Positions 24,840 through 39,900 of a stretch of 64,000 nucleotides of DNA are shown here, one piece after another. Location: positions 9,611,201 through 9,675,200 of the forward strand of contig NC_092670.1 of the NCBI RefSeq assembly GCF_964355755.1. The letters run 5' to 3'. Every line of letters starts with the position of its first letter. Positions within the stretch are counted from its first letter, which is position 1. Under the pieces are notes generated by a model. That model did no database searches, was not told the origin of the DNA, and was given only the letters and a program-made list of their open reading frames with translations. The DNA is from Antedon mediterranea (lineage: Eukaryota; Echinodermata; Crinoidea; Comatulida; Antedonidae). The position numbers and the translations under genes were made by a program.

Positions 24840-24947
24840 TTTGTTTTATTAGCGATGGCAGAGAGGAAGTTCGTTCGAAGTGAATGATGGGAACTGGAAC
24901 TGAGTTCATCGAAACATACACAGAGGGCAGTCTTGTACATAAACAAA
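24840..24947. promoter_or_regulatory. Compact divergent promoter, RPL37A / ankyrin gene
   Basis: Only 108 bases separate the inferred RPL37A ATG from the ankyrin-gene ATG. On the minus strand the pyrimidine run beginning at 24869 looks like a TOP start. About 78 bases remain to serve both transcription units. Confidence 0.55.
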
Positions 24948-27900
24948 ATGGAAGCAAAAGCGTCGGTATCCAAGGATGAATCTGTCTTACGAGATCTACA
25001 ATTCCAGTTAAAAAACGCACATATCAGCTTACCAAAATTATCTACGTTGGCCCAAAAAGGAGATGAAATGGTATGCTTTAAATAAAGACAGTAATATAGG
25101 CTAGAGTACCTGGGATGCAAGGATAGAATAGGAAAAAAATGGACGGTGCCAAACCAAAATGTTCAACATGCATGATAAATTTTTTAATATTAAAAAGGTC
25201 ATGATTGTGGGACCTCCTCTCCTGTCAATAAAAACTAAAATCCTAAAAAAAAAAAAAATTAAGCCACTTTATTGGCTGTTAACCTTTTTAGTCAGTTGAG
25301 CATTAAATAATAATTATACAGTTCATTATAATGCACCGCAGCGGCAAAGCGCTTTTTTTTGGTATGGAAAAATTATAAATACGAATAATTTCAACTATAC
25401 TTCTCAACCAATCGTGTTGTATTATATGCATTACTGGAATATTATTAGCAATGAACACATTACTTGCACTGTCGATTCCTACTACCCCTCCCCCCTCCCT
25501 CCTAGGCCTAGCCCTAGGCCTGCTCTAAGAGTTAGGCCTAGCCTAGCCTAGTATGCAATGATGAATTTTTGTTGATTTTTTTTAAGTTTGGACATTCTCG
25601 AAACCTATTTGGGAGAAAAAATATCACATCACAGCTGAAAGTATTTTAATTTCTTTTCTCTATTTTCTGGCTGGGTTATCAGACAACCAGAACCACTGGC
25701 GATTGGGCCAATAATTTAAATTAACAACCTGAAAGTCCTATCTCTGCCTAACACCTAAATATAATCAACTTAAACCTAAACTCATACTGAATTAACACAA
25801 TTCTTCCAAAGAAATCTATTAATAAATTATCAAAACCTAAAAAACTGGGCCCGATTGTCCACGTTTTCGATCGTCTGTTCCCCTCCCCTTTGTACAACCA
25901 ACTCTGTAAATACAGTAGTTTTAAATGGGTTTTAGCTGGTTTGTGCAGCAGACAGCATTTTTTATTGTTTGAATTTATTTGCAGTTAGTGGAAAAATTTA
26001 TGACAGAATGTGTGGCAGTTGAAGGTGATGATAAGGCTGTAAAACAAAGTCAACTCTACATAGGTGAGGATTGGTTTTCATATGGAGCCTGTGATTGGTC
26101 AGTTACATCCTGATGACTCGTAATATTTTGCCGATGTCCTTGACTGCCTCCAAGTCCGTATAATCTTTTGATTTCTAATTAATGTATTTTTGTATTATTA
26201 CAGCCTCATTTTGGGGTTTCCATGATGTTGTGAAATCTTTGATTGATAGTGGGGCAGAGATTAATTATCAGAATAAAGGAACACTGTGGACACCATTACA
26301 TGCAGCTACCTTTCAAGAACATGGAAAGGTATTAACAGAACATCCGATTATTTATTATACAACAAATAGTTCATTTTCACAGAAAGTTAGCCATTGTATT
26401 TGACTTTACCCATTCAGTACAAATAATGAATGTTCATGAGTGTAATGGTACAAATAATGGCATGAGATGAATGATGAAAGGTTATATTCAACGAGGCGAA
26501 GCCAAATTGAAATATAACCTTTTACATGAATATAAAACATTAATTATTATGACATTCTAATTGATAAGCTAAATTATTTTAACATTAAAGTCAACTTGTA
26601 ATACAATGGTTTAAAAATTACCTTAACCCTCTTAGTACCAAATTCCCAAAAGAGAGCCATTTCCCCTCAACCATATTCTTTTCAGAACAGCATTTTTTCA
26701 CACTGCTGCTTTAGCCAGCTACGTCCCATGAGGACTACTCATTCATAAGCAAAAGCAAGCAGCAGTTATAGTATCTAAGGCCGACAGTTTTGCGACTTTG
26801 TAAACTCGACTATAATTTATAGATCCCAACTGCTGGACCCAAAAAACGTCTGCGAAAAGAGAGTCTATGAGGGCTCACGGTTGAACGATTTTGGATTCTC
26901 TCGATTGGTTGACGCGAATCAACAGACTGGGAAGAATTTTCGTGAAGTCACGTTGTCTCTAGAGGGTATTCAGTTGCATGCCAACAGGTTGAGGACACAC
27001 AGACAGCACATTAAAGTTCAAAATTGACTATTTTTAAATGGGCATGTGAATCATAATTAAAGAACTATCTTTGATTTGTATGTATTTTTGCGATTAAAGG
27101 ACATCTTTTTAATAAATAAATATATATATATCTGAAGAAAGAACAATGATTAACTTTAAAATGTTGAGCAGTGCTTTTTGTTAAGAATATTTCTCGTTTA
27201 CTATTCCAGAGAGTTGAAATTTTTGAAACAGTAATTCCATCATTTTATCATAAATGTATGAAAATATGTTTCTAAAAAACAAATATTCCTTAATAAATTT
27301 CCTGTAAAATGATGTATAATGTATATTTTTATGATTTATTTTTATTTATGAATTCTATGAATTAAAAAAATTATAATTTTCAAAATGAAATTTCCAAGAA
27401 ATTGCTTTAAAAAAATTGTATAAAAACGATAATAAAATGATATTTAGAAAACCCTAAAAAACAAATATTTATAATACATACCTATAAATTTACATTTACT
27501 TGAACAAAAGTAATAAATTAGGAGAGTTAGATCCGAGTTATTTTATTCAAATTAACCGCCATCGAATAATCTCAGCCTAGGCCCAATCAAACCATACTAT
27601 CACCATCGTTAGTCTGAGCATGCCCACTATAAGCAAGTTACTCAGGCGAGTAAATTCTGACAATGTGCTGCATGGGCCTACTGTACAAAAAATCCTTCTC
27701 GCGTTGCACATTTTTCAACAAAGGAGTATCCAGACAGTTTATTTTTGTGCCATTAATGTTGAAATTTAATTCAGAATAATTTATTTTAGCTAATTTTGTG
27801 TGCGTTCCTATAAATTTACGTTTTTACAAATGTATTGATTTGCGATGAATGGAACATTCCAATCTCTCAGTCTGCCAGTTTGGTTTAACACAAGTAGGTA

Positions 27901-30900
27901 AATTTATGAGCCCTTGGAGAATAAACTTGCAATACTTTGACAATACGCGTCAGTGCGGTAATATATTATATTTATTTGGATTTTATAAACACACCTACTG
28001 TAGTGTTATTTATGTCAACAAACGACCAAACAATAGGCCTACCAAGGCTAAAATGCCTATGCATGCCTAGCCTAATATTCTATCTAGGCCTATTAGCTAC
28101 AGCTTGAAGGCAGCAATACCAAATACTAAACTTCGACAGGCAACTGGAACTCATCTAGGCTAATTATGTTTTTTACAACAATTCCATGTCTTGTAGGTCA
28201 GTTCCCATTAATGAATCATAATTATACGCACGATCTAAAGCTAATTTAAATGCCTTTTTGATCTAAATTAATACATACAGTATCTCTCCAAAATTGTACT
28301 TCCATCGTGAAACCAGTCATAATCTTCGTGGGCGGCGAAAGTACAAAATAGGTGGCGCTGTTGTATTTCAAAAGCAATAGTAAAAAAAAAATATTTTCCA
28401 AAGACGAAAAGATTTTTTTTTTGTACACAAAAAAAATTACTATTAAACAACCGTGACCCACAATCGTCCAATCAAATTTATTTAGGTGTTATATAAAAAC
28501 AAATAACCAATATATTCCAATACACAGAACTGTGTTATACATTACAATAGAGAGAAATGGCGAACCGCGATGACGTCACTCAAATTTCACCGAGTGGGTA
28601 TAGATTGTAAACAAACCATTTCGCCACATGTTTTTGTATGGGAAATTCCGATGGGTTGAGTTAAAAAGGAAGGTAGAAAAGAACGTTTAAAACACACATA
28701 ATAGCAGTATCTTTTTTTTTTGCAACACCCTTAACAATTTTAATGTTATATGGGCAAATCTTAACATATTTTATTTTAATTTGGATTGAATTAAGACTCG
28801 TTTTTGTTATATACTGTACCCAGCTCTAGGCCCTAGATAGTTGGCCTGTATGCTGTAGTACCTCGAGCCTAGCACGGATTATTGGTTATTATAATAATAA
28901 TAATATTGGAAATTCGTTATTGCATACTGTATACTACTACTTTAGCTGCTAGGGTGCTGCTAGGCCTCTCCTAGCTAGGTAGTAGACTAAATAGAGCACC
29001 TCTAGTAGATGTAGGCCTAGCATTAGTTTCAGCTTGAAAACTGCCATTTTGTTATGTGGCTAGTGATGCTTCAGTCTAATGTAGACCAACAGATATGAGA
29101 TATTTTTAGGAATATGATTGTGAATGATGGATGACTTTTATACATATTTCATTGTTTTATTGTGTAAATATACAAATACAACAAGAATTATGAGCGTTAC
29201 AGCAACAACATTGGTTAGACGACGCCATAATTCACGTATAAACATAGGAAATGTGTCGCCCTCAACGGTTTGTTATGATTTTATACCCACTCGGATTTTA
29301 GACGTCGGTTCGCCATTTCTCTCTATTGAGGTATAGATTCTGTATTTATTGTATCAATTTGCTTTTCTTTAGGTTGTCATGTTACTACTGGAACAGGGTG
29401 CTCAACCAGGTTATGCAGATGCCGAGGGCAGGTAAATTTGACATTTAATTAAAATGAAGTGTTTACCAATAGTTGCACATATTATATATACTGTACCACC
29501 AGGGATGTATGTTGAAACTTTGTTATTATTATTATTAGTTTTATACAGTAGCACACACTAATTTTTATTAAATTATTATGTTGTTTCCATCTTAAAATGA
29601 ATGTCGAGGGCTAGGTCATGTAAAGATTTGCGTCCCGTCTTCCGGCCGCTAAATGGAATGACACTACCATTGTTATTAAGGAAGGTTGCATCTTCTGGTC
29701 TTCCTGTGACTGACTCACACAGCTTGTGAGTTTAAAAATAGTGCACTTACAGTATTTTGTATCATGTGACCCACAATCATCCAATCAAATCAAATGAATA
29801 TCTATTCAGGTGTTACAGTATTAACTGTTGGGGGTAAGTAATGCATGACACACAATAAGAAAAAAGAATGAATAAAGTCACAACTTTTCTACTCTTTAAT
29901 GGAATACATGCAAAATAAAGTATTTATAAAAATTGTGATCACAATTTCATTTTGCATAGTAAGTTCAATTGTGATTCCTCATGTGTATTTTATGTAGTAA
30001 GGCACATAAGTATATGCAATTAAAAAATTAAATATATATCTCAGAATACAGTATATAATATTATATTGATGGATGGATTGATCCTGTAAGGATGACCTTT
30101 TGACTCCTTAGTATGTTGGTACCTTTCACACACCACAGTTCGCCCTCCAGAGAACTTTTGACACTGTCTGATAATTTGTTAATTATCAGTAATCTGGAAA
30201 ACACATTTTTCTATCAATATTGAAAAGATTCGACATTAGATAATTAATAAATACAATCTATTTCTCAAGTTTCAACTTGTATAATACAATCTTGGTTCTA
30301 ATCGTGGTATGGGCGCAGACATTTTTGTTCGGAAATCAAATTGAATTATTATATTAAAAATTTTAAGGGTCAATTTGTTAAATTAATCAGAGGCTGATAA
30401 TATTTCACAGAACACAAAGTAGTGATTTTACTGTGTGCATAATTGAAATGCTTGTATTAAATCAATAGTGGAAATATTTCTGTAATTCTAAGAATTTTTT
30501 TTATAATTATCAATAAGTTCATGAGTGGAATATTTCATCATTAATGATCTTGTTACATACAGTAGGTAACACATTTAGATTGATGATTTAAAATTACTGG
30601 TATTGTTTTCAATGGGAGAGATTCTAATTTGAAATGAATTGAAAGAGACATCAGAATTTGTTTTTGTGTAATGAAAAAAATACTTACTATTAGTTTTACT
30701 TCATAGTTCTCTTGTACCAGGTACTCCTGCAAGTACAAGAATAATGGAATAAGAATAAAAGATTATTAGTTAAGTCCGGGTCAGGATCAGAAGACTAATT
30801 TTTGAGCATTTGAAGGTCACTTAACATACTCATTTAGGAGTGTGGGATTCAATTTGAGCATGGACTTTACTGAACATTATAATATTTATTTCCTTAAGGG

Positions 30901-33900
30901 AAAGAGAAATCCACAGTTCTGATCAAATAAGTAGTACCAAAAATAAGAACTAAATTTGATTTATTTCACTATTAGTATTACCATACAGTAGCTAGTAAGT
31001 ACCAGGAGAGAATCTAAAATTTCGGAAATAATAATAGATTTTCAATAAGCCTACAGTAGTACTGTTGCTTTCAAAACAACAACAAACAAATCTTACTGTT
31101 TAAAAATATCAATATCATGGCTAGAAGAAGTAACAGTGATATTATTAAACATAACAACACGTTAAGACATCTGTCTCCACCAAAACCACCTCTGAGGATA
31201 AGATACCCGTCTACCCTTTCTTTCTGTAATATTTTAAAAAATCACAATATTCAGTATGCCTACATTTACATATGTTTAAAAAGATGTTCAAGAAAGAAGT
31301 GTTAGGGTGGCATTAGGAGCTAGGACTAAACATTCATTACAGTATTTGTAATACATATTTATTTATTTTATTTATTTATTTTATTTAATTTTATTTTAAA
31401 ATAAAATAAATAAATAAAATAAATATGTATTACTTCCACACTAACACACACACATATGAAATCCGTCACAAAGAATGGACTATTTTAATGCCCTTCCAAT
31501 TTAACACAAGCTGTTACAATCGCTAATGTAGAACGATCAACAGCTAATGTAGTAACGGAAATTTCCTCACAGCTAATGTAGTTACTATCATCAGCAAATG
31601 TAGAATTATTATATATTTTAAAAACCTTTGTCTTAATCAACTGCTTCTCGTGACCTATCATAAATACTTCCCTCTTAACAGACCACCTCTCATAAGGCCA
31701 AAAAAAAAAGTTTATGTTGCATACCCAAAAATATAGGGTAGGTAGGTAAGTAGGGTTTTTTTTAAATATTTTGTTAAAATTCCCTTCAAATTTCCATACT
31801 CTCCTAAACTAAGAATTCTGGAGTTTCCCAGCCGTAGGAATTTTTGTCAACAGGGCTGTTTTTATATAGTGGTCATACTCACGACTGGTGGTGGAGAGAG
31901 TTTGTAGAAGGATGCTGATGCAGCTGAAACCAAACCAAACTGGTTGGAATTTTCAGAGAACTATTTCATTATTAAAAGATTTAAAAACCAGAAACAGAAT
32001 TAAATCAACTGCGCTATCTAAATAATATATCATTTTAGTCTTCGCAAAATAATATATTTGTATTTGTATGTTTTATTTATCAAAATAAAAAACAATTGGT
32101 TGGGACTTGTTCATGGGCTTGCTGTAAAGGAGGCGTTTCTCCAATTCCGCACTGGATGCACTATTATTACAGTAGTGATCGACTAGAGAAACAAATTCCG
32201 CTATTGAATTCATTTTTTTTTCTTTTTTCTTCTTTAAAGATGTATTGTCCCTTGAAACACAAAAAATGAAGGTCAAAATATTCTAAATTTAAATTGGCTG
32301 TATCAAAGTAATATTAAAGTTATTCACTTTAAGTCGAAAATTCGAGCTAAAAACAACAAGTTTACGTAATTAACAGGTAAATTAATTTGATTACATTTCA
32401 TTTGGAAAATCGTCGCGAGCGAAAGTAAACAAAGATTTCAAACTACGAGTATGCATGGTGCTAATTAGGATTGTTTACAATTCATCACGGTTGAGAAGGT
32501 GTTTTCACACAGATTGCGAGGAAGTTTATGATTATGCATACAGAGTAGCCAAAACAATGAGATATGTTTTGATCGAAAACTTTGACTGGAAATCAAAGTT
32601 ATTTTTTGAACAAAAAAACGTCTGTATTTCAGTTAAATGATTTTTTTTTCGACTCATTTTTGAGTCAAAAATTATTATGATGCTTCAAAATGATCCACTT
32701 TTGTCAAAATCTTTTATTTTTTATTTTTTGGGAATTAGTCAATGGGACAATACATCATATAAAAATGTCAGGTGTATTTTTAAGGTCAGTTGCATTATGC
32801 CAACAGAAGGTTTTTTTTCCTAAGCTACCACCTTTTTTGGAAATAAGTATTGGATTGGCTGCCATAAGATTGGATCTCCTGGTGAATTTATTAAATTATT
32901 AAAATGAACCTTGAGTCTATTTGGTGGTCGCTTACGAGAAGTGTCTTTTACGTTGAGTGGTTTTTGGGAGAGGTGATGGGTGCTTGCTTACTATAGATGG
33001 TCGCTTTAGGGAGGTGGTCGCTTAAATAAAGATTTTGTAAAAAACATTACTTCTACTTGCTGGTGATAACAACTACATTAGTTATGAGATAAGTTTTGTT
33101 ACTACACATTTAAATAGCTGTTGTATAAAATTGTATTGACATTTCTGATGTTTACGTAACCATGTACAGTAATTTTTTTTACAAATAATAAATTATTAAA
33201 GACCCATTCCCTACAATTTGTACATTTTGTAAAAATAATGCATATATATTACTTTAAAAACATTAAACCAGGTCATTCCTTGTCTTAAATGTACGTTTTA
33301 TGGTAAATTATGATAAAAAGAGAGAAACAATGCACTACCTAAGTAGCTTGCCGTCTTTAGGCCTAGCCTATTTATTCATAGATTCTAAACAACGAGGTGA
33401 ACTTTTTTTTAATTACATATTCTGGAAGTTGATGAGTTGTAGATATCGGATCATGAATCGATATGGCTAACCGGACATTGTGACGTCATCGTATGGCCAC
33501 ACGAATGTAAAATATAGGATTTTTGTCTCTTTCGTTATTGCTCATAATATTCAATGGAGCGCATCACGCCTATCTGTATTCCGTTTTCTCCGAGATTTTA
33601 ATATTGTCTAGGTCAATCAACTATCTTACGCATGAGTTAAAAATATTTTAATTTTTATGACGTCATCATGCCTAAAAATTATAATTAATAGGGTCATTAA
33701 TTTCATCTTTACAGTAAATTTTAATCTGTTATAGCTCGTAAGATTAAAACGTTTTCTGGAAGCTATTGGACTGTAGATACGAATTAATGTGAACATTTTG
33801 CCAATCGGATGTTGTGAAGTCATCATATGGCCAGTTAAATAAAAAAAGTCGTATTTTCATATTTTGCGTCATAGTTCATCACATTTAAACGAGCACGCAT

Positions 33901-36900
33901 CCATATTCTACGTATTCAAATTTCTTCTACGTTAATATGTTGTTGGTGAGATAATGTCCTTCCGAAATTGCTATCTTAGTGTTTAATTTTAATACCGTCG
34001 CCATGTTAAAAATTGGAATAAATGGTGGGTCCCGTAATTTCACCTATTCTACACTGTATGTAATAGGTATACAGATTATACTGTATATACTATATGACAC
34101 AAAATAGCACTAACAATATATGATATTCTTCAGTTCAGGTCATAATGCCATAATCTTTTTCTGTGTGCAATATTCCAACGTATGACGTGCACGTGGCGTT
34201 TCTCGTGCGGATAACTAACTCGTCAAAGTGACGAGTTTCATGTCTAGTTAAATTTGATTTTTAAAAAATTAAAGTAAAGACATCTTTTATTTTAATGTCT
34301 CTTATTGTATATTTGAAGAATTTTTTCGCTTTTCATTGATCATAAACTTAAAGACCCCTTCCCTGCAATTTTGGACGTTTTTTGGAAAATAATACATATA
34401 TATCACTTTAAAAACATTAAACCATGTCATTCCTTGTCTTAAATGTACGTTTTATGGTAAATTATGATAAAAAGTGAGAAACAATGCACTACCTAAGTAG
34501 CTCGCGGCGATCGACCTCTCGTGGACGGTCTCAGGCCTAGCCTAGCTAGGCTTAGTTTTGTAGGCCTAGCTGGTAAACATCGGTAACGTACGAACATCGT
34601 ACGCTAGCTATATACCTAGCCTGACGTTGTATAGTTGCTGCATTAATTGTCTTTCTATTTTTGCCAGACTCCGTTGATACAAATTGGGGAAAACCCGGTA
34701 TTTTCGCTGAAAAGTTAGGAGTCTTCCATTTGTTTTGGCTTCACGATCGATCGAAAAGTGGGCGAATTACAGGTGAAAAACAAAAATATCAATCCGCGCG
34801 CAATGCATTTTGGGATTTATAGCGGGCCGCTATAATTATTAAAATCGATTTATTTTTCACATTTTTAACCGTTTAAAGACAAAAAAAGTTATCGCAATAG
34901 GACCATATAGTATTATTTTTACATTAAATATAGTTTGTGATCTTAAATTAGATCTAAAAAACGTAGGGAATGGGGCTTTAAGAGATTCAACTCACTTTGC
35001 AATCCTGCTGCTGTCCCGCCCAACAATCTATGTATGTGATTGCATCCCATGCTGAAAGTGAGAAATCTGGATTACAACATTTCCCACTGTAGAATTTGAA
35101 TGCTTTAGCATTCAATTCGCTTACTAGCATTCACAGTGTAACAGTGTACCAATATTTGAATGTGGCTAAGCCAAAGCTTTGGTAAGGGTACTGCTTACGG
35201 CCCCAGCTTTGTTCTTTTAACTAAAAGCTATGCTGTACCCTAAAGGCTTCAACGAATTACAATAGTGAGTTAAGAAGTTTCATTTCAAATACAGTCGACT
35301 CCGCCTAAGTCGAATTTGCGTAAGTCGAAAAATCGCGAAAGTCGAATTTTTATGAAAGTCCCAATTCTTTCCTATACATTACTGTGTAATTAGGTGATCA
35401 TTTAGAATAAAATGATCACCTATTGTTATTGTATGAAATCTTTATTTTTTAGTTATCCGCTTAGTAGCGGATAACTCCTTGTAACTGTCCTGTTTCATCA
35501 TCTTTTTTTTTTTTTTTTTTTTCTGTATTCTTCTTTCTTTCTGTCATTTTTGTGTCTCGCGTAACTCAAAAACGTGTAAACATAACATTTCATAACTTTG
35601 TCAACATGTGGGCATTTACGTGAAATTGTGCACCTCCTATTTTTGAATGACGTCAGAGTTGCGCAACATGACTTACGCGCGTTTTTCCGAATTTTGCGTA
35701 TTTAACATAGATCGAAAACCATATAACAATTTAAATTGAAACTGAAAAAAAAGTTTAAGTTATATCTTGCGCTAACTGACTATGGGGAAAAAATGGCATG
35801 TTTCACACGAAGTTACGCGCGCACGCGCGTTTAAAATTTTAAATTGCGAAAAATCAATTTCTAATCAACTTTCTACGCGTTTCATGTCATTTTAAGCATG
35901 TAAAAAATTCCCACTCGCGCGCTTTTTTTTACGCGCGCGGTGCGAACGTAGCGTTGAAAACAATTTTTCTCTCGTGATTTATGTTTTCAAGCCTTTTATA
36001 GTAATTTTACCAACTTTGAAACAATTTCGACTTCAAATTACGTCATACGGGCACGTCGAATTGGATAATTTATGTGCGTTTTTTAGGAAAAAGTTCAAAA
36101 ATTTGTCAAAATTATACAGTACCTTTTTTTAAACAATCATAGATTCTAAACTACGAGGTGAACTTTGTTTAAATTACATATCCAGGAAGATGATAAGTTG
36201 TAGATAAGGAATCATGCATTGATATGGCAAACCGGACATTGTGATGTCATCGTATGGCCACGCGAATATAAAATATAGGATTTTGGTATCTTTCGTCATA
36301 GCGCATCTCATTTAATAGAGCGCCTCTCCACTTATCCGTATTCCATTTTAACCCAGATTTTGAAATTTTCTAGGTCAATCAACTATCTTACGCAAGAGTA
36401 AAAATTTTTTTAATTTTTATGACGTCATCATGTCTAAAAATGTAAATAACGTGGGTCACTTATATTTATCTTTACAGTAAATTTTAATCTGTTATAGCTC
36501 ATCAGAATAAAATGTGATAATCACGATTAAAACGTTTTCTGGAAGCTATTGGATTGTAGATACGAATTCATGTAAACATTTTGCCAATCGGATGTTGTGA
36601 CGTCATCATATGGCCAGTTGAATAAAAAAAGACGTATTTTCATATTTTGCGTAATAGTTCATCACATTTAAAAGGGTGCGCATCTATATTTTACGTATTC
36701 AAATTTCTTCTACACGTTAATATGTTGTTCCTGAGATAATTTCCTTCTGAAATTGCTATCTAAGTGTTTCATTTTGATACCGTTGCCATGTTAAAAATTG
36801 GAATAAATGGCGGGTCCCGTAATTTCACCTATTCTACACTGTATGTAATATGTATACAGATTATACTGTTTGCATGTATATACTATATGACACAAAATTG

Positions 36901-39900
36901 ACAGAATTCAGCACTAACAGCATATCATATTCTTCAGTTCTTGTCATAATGCCATAATCTTTATCTGTGTGCAATATTCCAACGTATGACGTGCACGTTG
37001 CGTTTGTCGTGGTGCGGATAACTAACTCGTCAACGTGACGAGTTTCATGTCTAGTCTTTTTATTGTTTCTGTACACTATTTTGTGTAACAATTATCTCAA
37101 AAAGTTTAATGTCAATGATTACCAAAATTTCAGAATATCTTTCAAATAATATAACTTAATCCTAATCAGCTTTCCAGCGTGATCACTCATCCGTGACGTC
37201 ATTTATACGCCATTTTGTGAAATCACATTATCAATCATATCTCCATAATTCATTATGACATATTAATGAAATTCACTACAGGTAAACTTCAGGTCAAGGG
37301 TAAAAATATTAGCAAATAAAAAGTTGCGCGTTCCAAGGTCATGCACGTGAAATCGCGCGTTAAAAATTTAAAACGCCCAAAATTAGGTTTTGATCAATTT
37401 AGAGCATGAATTAGGCCATTTGCGCGTTTCAAAAAATTACTGCGCAAAATGCGTTTTTGTGCGCACGATTCTTAAAATGCGTAAAAAATAAAATTTGATG
37501 TATAAATCACATTCTACTCACAATCCTTAGTACATTCACCAATTTTGAGTCCATTCCGACTTAAAATAACGCTATTTTTGCACACATTTTAGTATGTGCT
37601 TGCTCAATTAATTATCTTTCTCATAAGTTGTCAACATTTTTATTTTGATGACGTCATCACGCGTAAAAACTTGAATAACTTAGGTCGTGTAATTTCAGCT
37701 ACACCATACATTTGAATATCTTATAGCTCCTCAGAATTAAAGGTGACCTTGAAGATTATAATTTATTATGAAAGCTGATGAAATGTAGATATGAATTCAT
37801 ATAAAAATTAAGCCTATCGGATGTTGTGATGTTATCATATGGCCAGTTGAAGTTAAAAAGTAGTTTTTAAATTTCTTTAGTCGAAGTTATACAAATTTCA
37901 AAGAGCGCGCATTGCGCTTCTACGTGTCAAATTCTCTTCCAATCCTTATATTTATTTGCTCAATTCATTATCTTTCGAAATTGTCATCTTCGAGTTTATT
38001 TTGATAATTCCATCATACCAACAAATTTGAACTTGATGTGTGTCCCATAATTTCACCTATGCTACACTGTATATAGATATACAGTATATACTGTACATTG
38101 TATATGGCATATAATAGGCATAACTCAGCAATATAAGCGTATAATAGGATGGCATACATCAACATTTTCCTATCGTATGTTAACGTACGTACATGTTTAA
38201 AAAAAATTAATTTTATTAAAATGATAAAAATGATCACCTATAATTCGTCAAAGTGACGAATTAAATTCTAGTTTTTATTTGTAAGTCGAATTTTTCTAAG
38301 TCGAAATTCGTCTAAGTCGACGTCTTTTTGCGGTCCGCATACACACATTCTTTAGTGATTTATATTATATCGTATAAGTCGAAGTCACAAATCACGCGGC
38401 AACAACGCGCTAAAAAAGCCGATGAAACGTACGTAATTCGATAAACAAACGACAGAGGGGATAATGTGGGACCATATCGGTTCTCTCAAGCAGGTTGTAT
38501 AGTATAGTATAGGCGGCGTCCTACAACTCGCGCTAGTGTATAGTGTATGAGTCGAGTTGTTTCAGAGTTGAGAACTTGAGCGGCATTTTGTGGGTACCCA
38601 TTTTGTGCTAGACAGATGGCAATAAATAATGGATACCAATTTCGAATAAGAACCGAAATGTATTTACTGTATCATACGTTTTCGTATTGTTTCGGGCTTA
38701 AACCATAAAAGAAAATTCAGTTTATCATTGCTTAGCATTTATTAGGCCTAGCTAGCTAGCTAAGCAAACTCAATTCAAGAAGGCTCATCGCGTGGGCCGC
38801 GATCGCGACAGGGCAGGGTCTACTACTACTCTAGGCCTAGCCATATCGCGGCTAGTGAGTGAGCCTAGGCCTAGCATTTTTTTTGCAAATCTGTAAGTCG
38901 AAGTTCGCGTAACTCGAATTTTTATACCGGTCCCATTAGATTCGACTTAGGCGGAGTCGACTGTATTTATTTTGAGTGAGATAATTGTTGACTTTAATAT
39001 TAGGCTGGCTTTGGTTGGAACATGGCGTTGTTCTTTTCAATACAGCCATAATAATAATACACGCCCAAAGCTAAGATGGTGAAAATTACTCATTCTATTT
39101 TAGTTTGTTGAACTTCTTGAAGCAACTATTAGCAATCAAATATATACAATAAACACTTACCGTTTGAATTTGGGATATTATTGGGGTATCTATTCATCTT
39201 GTAACTCAGTTCTCTTATTTAAATGAATGCACATGAGTTCCTCACACAGCCATGGCTTTGTGCTTTGTTGTTGTTAAATTGCGCCCTCAATGTAAGAAAA
39301 TGATGACGTCATCGGTCATTTAAGCGTACGTTAAATCAAGGGAACGTAAAATCAGGGTACGTAAAACGAAGGTTCTACTGTAGTTTGATAGTAAGGGTAA
39401 ACTTTATATACATTGGAATGCACCAAAATTTACACCAACATGCATGCTATACATTTTATAAATCAGTCACAACCCTAAAGAATATGCCATTTTAATGAAG
39501 AATGGATCATCAATAATAATTGGGGAGACAGAAAGGTTTCACCTGCACCCTCTAGCAAACTATGTTTTTTTGCAAAAAATTGGGATGCTTGGTCAGTACA
39601 GGGGCCAAAAGGTCAATATGGTCAAAGTTTGGACTGTGCGTAACTTGGTAACTACTGGGTGTATTGGAATATTGTTTGTGCCAAACTACTCAGAAGACCC
39701 ATATTTCTATTCACTCTAATGGGAAACTTTTGCCAAAAGTGGACGGAAACCCCTTTTCTGACCACTGGTAAAAAAATTGGCCATATGAATATCTTAGCAA
39801 CCACTGATCACAATTGACAATTGTGGTCTCAAATTACTCGGAAAGTATATGTTTATATTTGTTCTACATTACGTGTACAGCCCCATTAGAGAATGTGTTC

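Noticed and set aside
26182-26403. Single-exon reading of the ankyrin exon 3 frame
   Set aside because: It reads across a pyrimidine-AG acceptor at 26203 and a donor at 26329.
35500-35525. Long poly-T as a retroelement tail
   Set aside because: No LINE or SINE body precedes it on the minus strand; likely a slippage tract within the Helitron-like nest.
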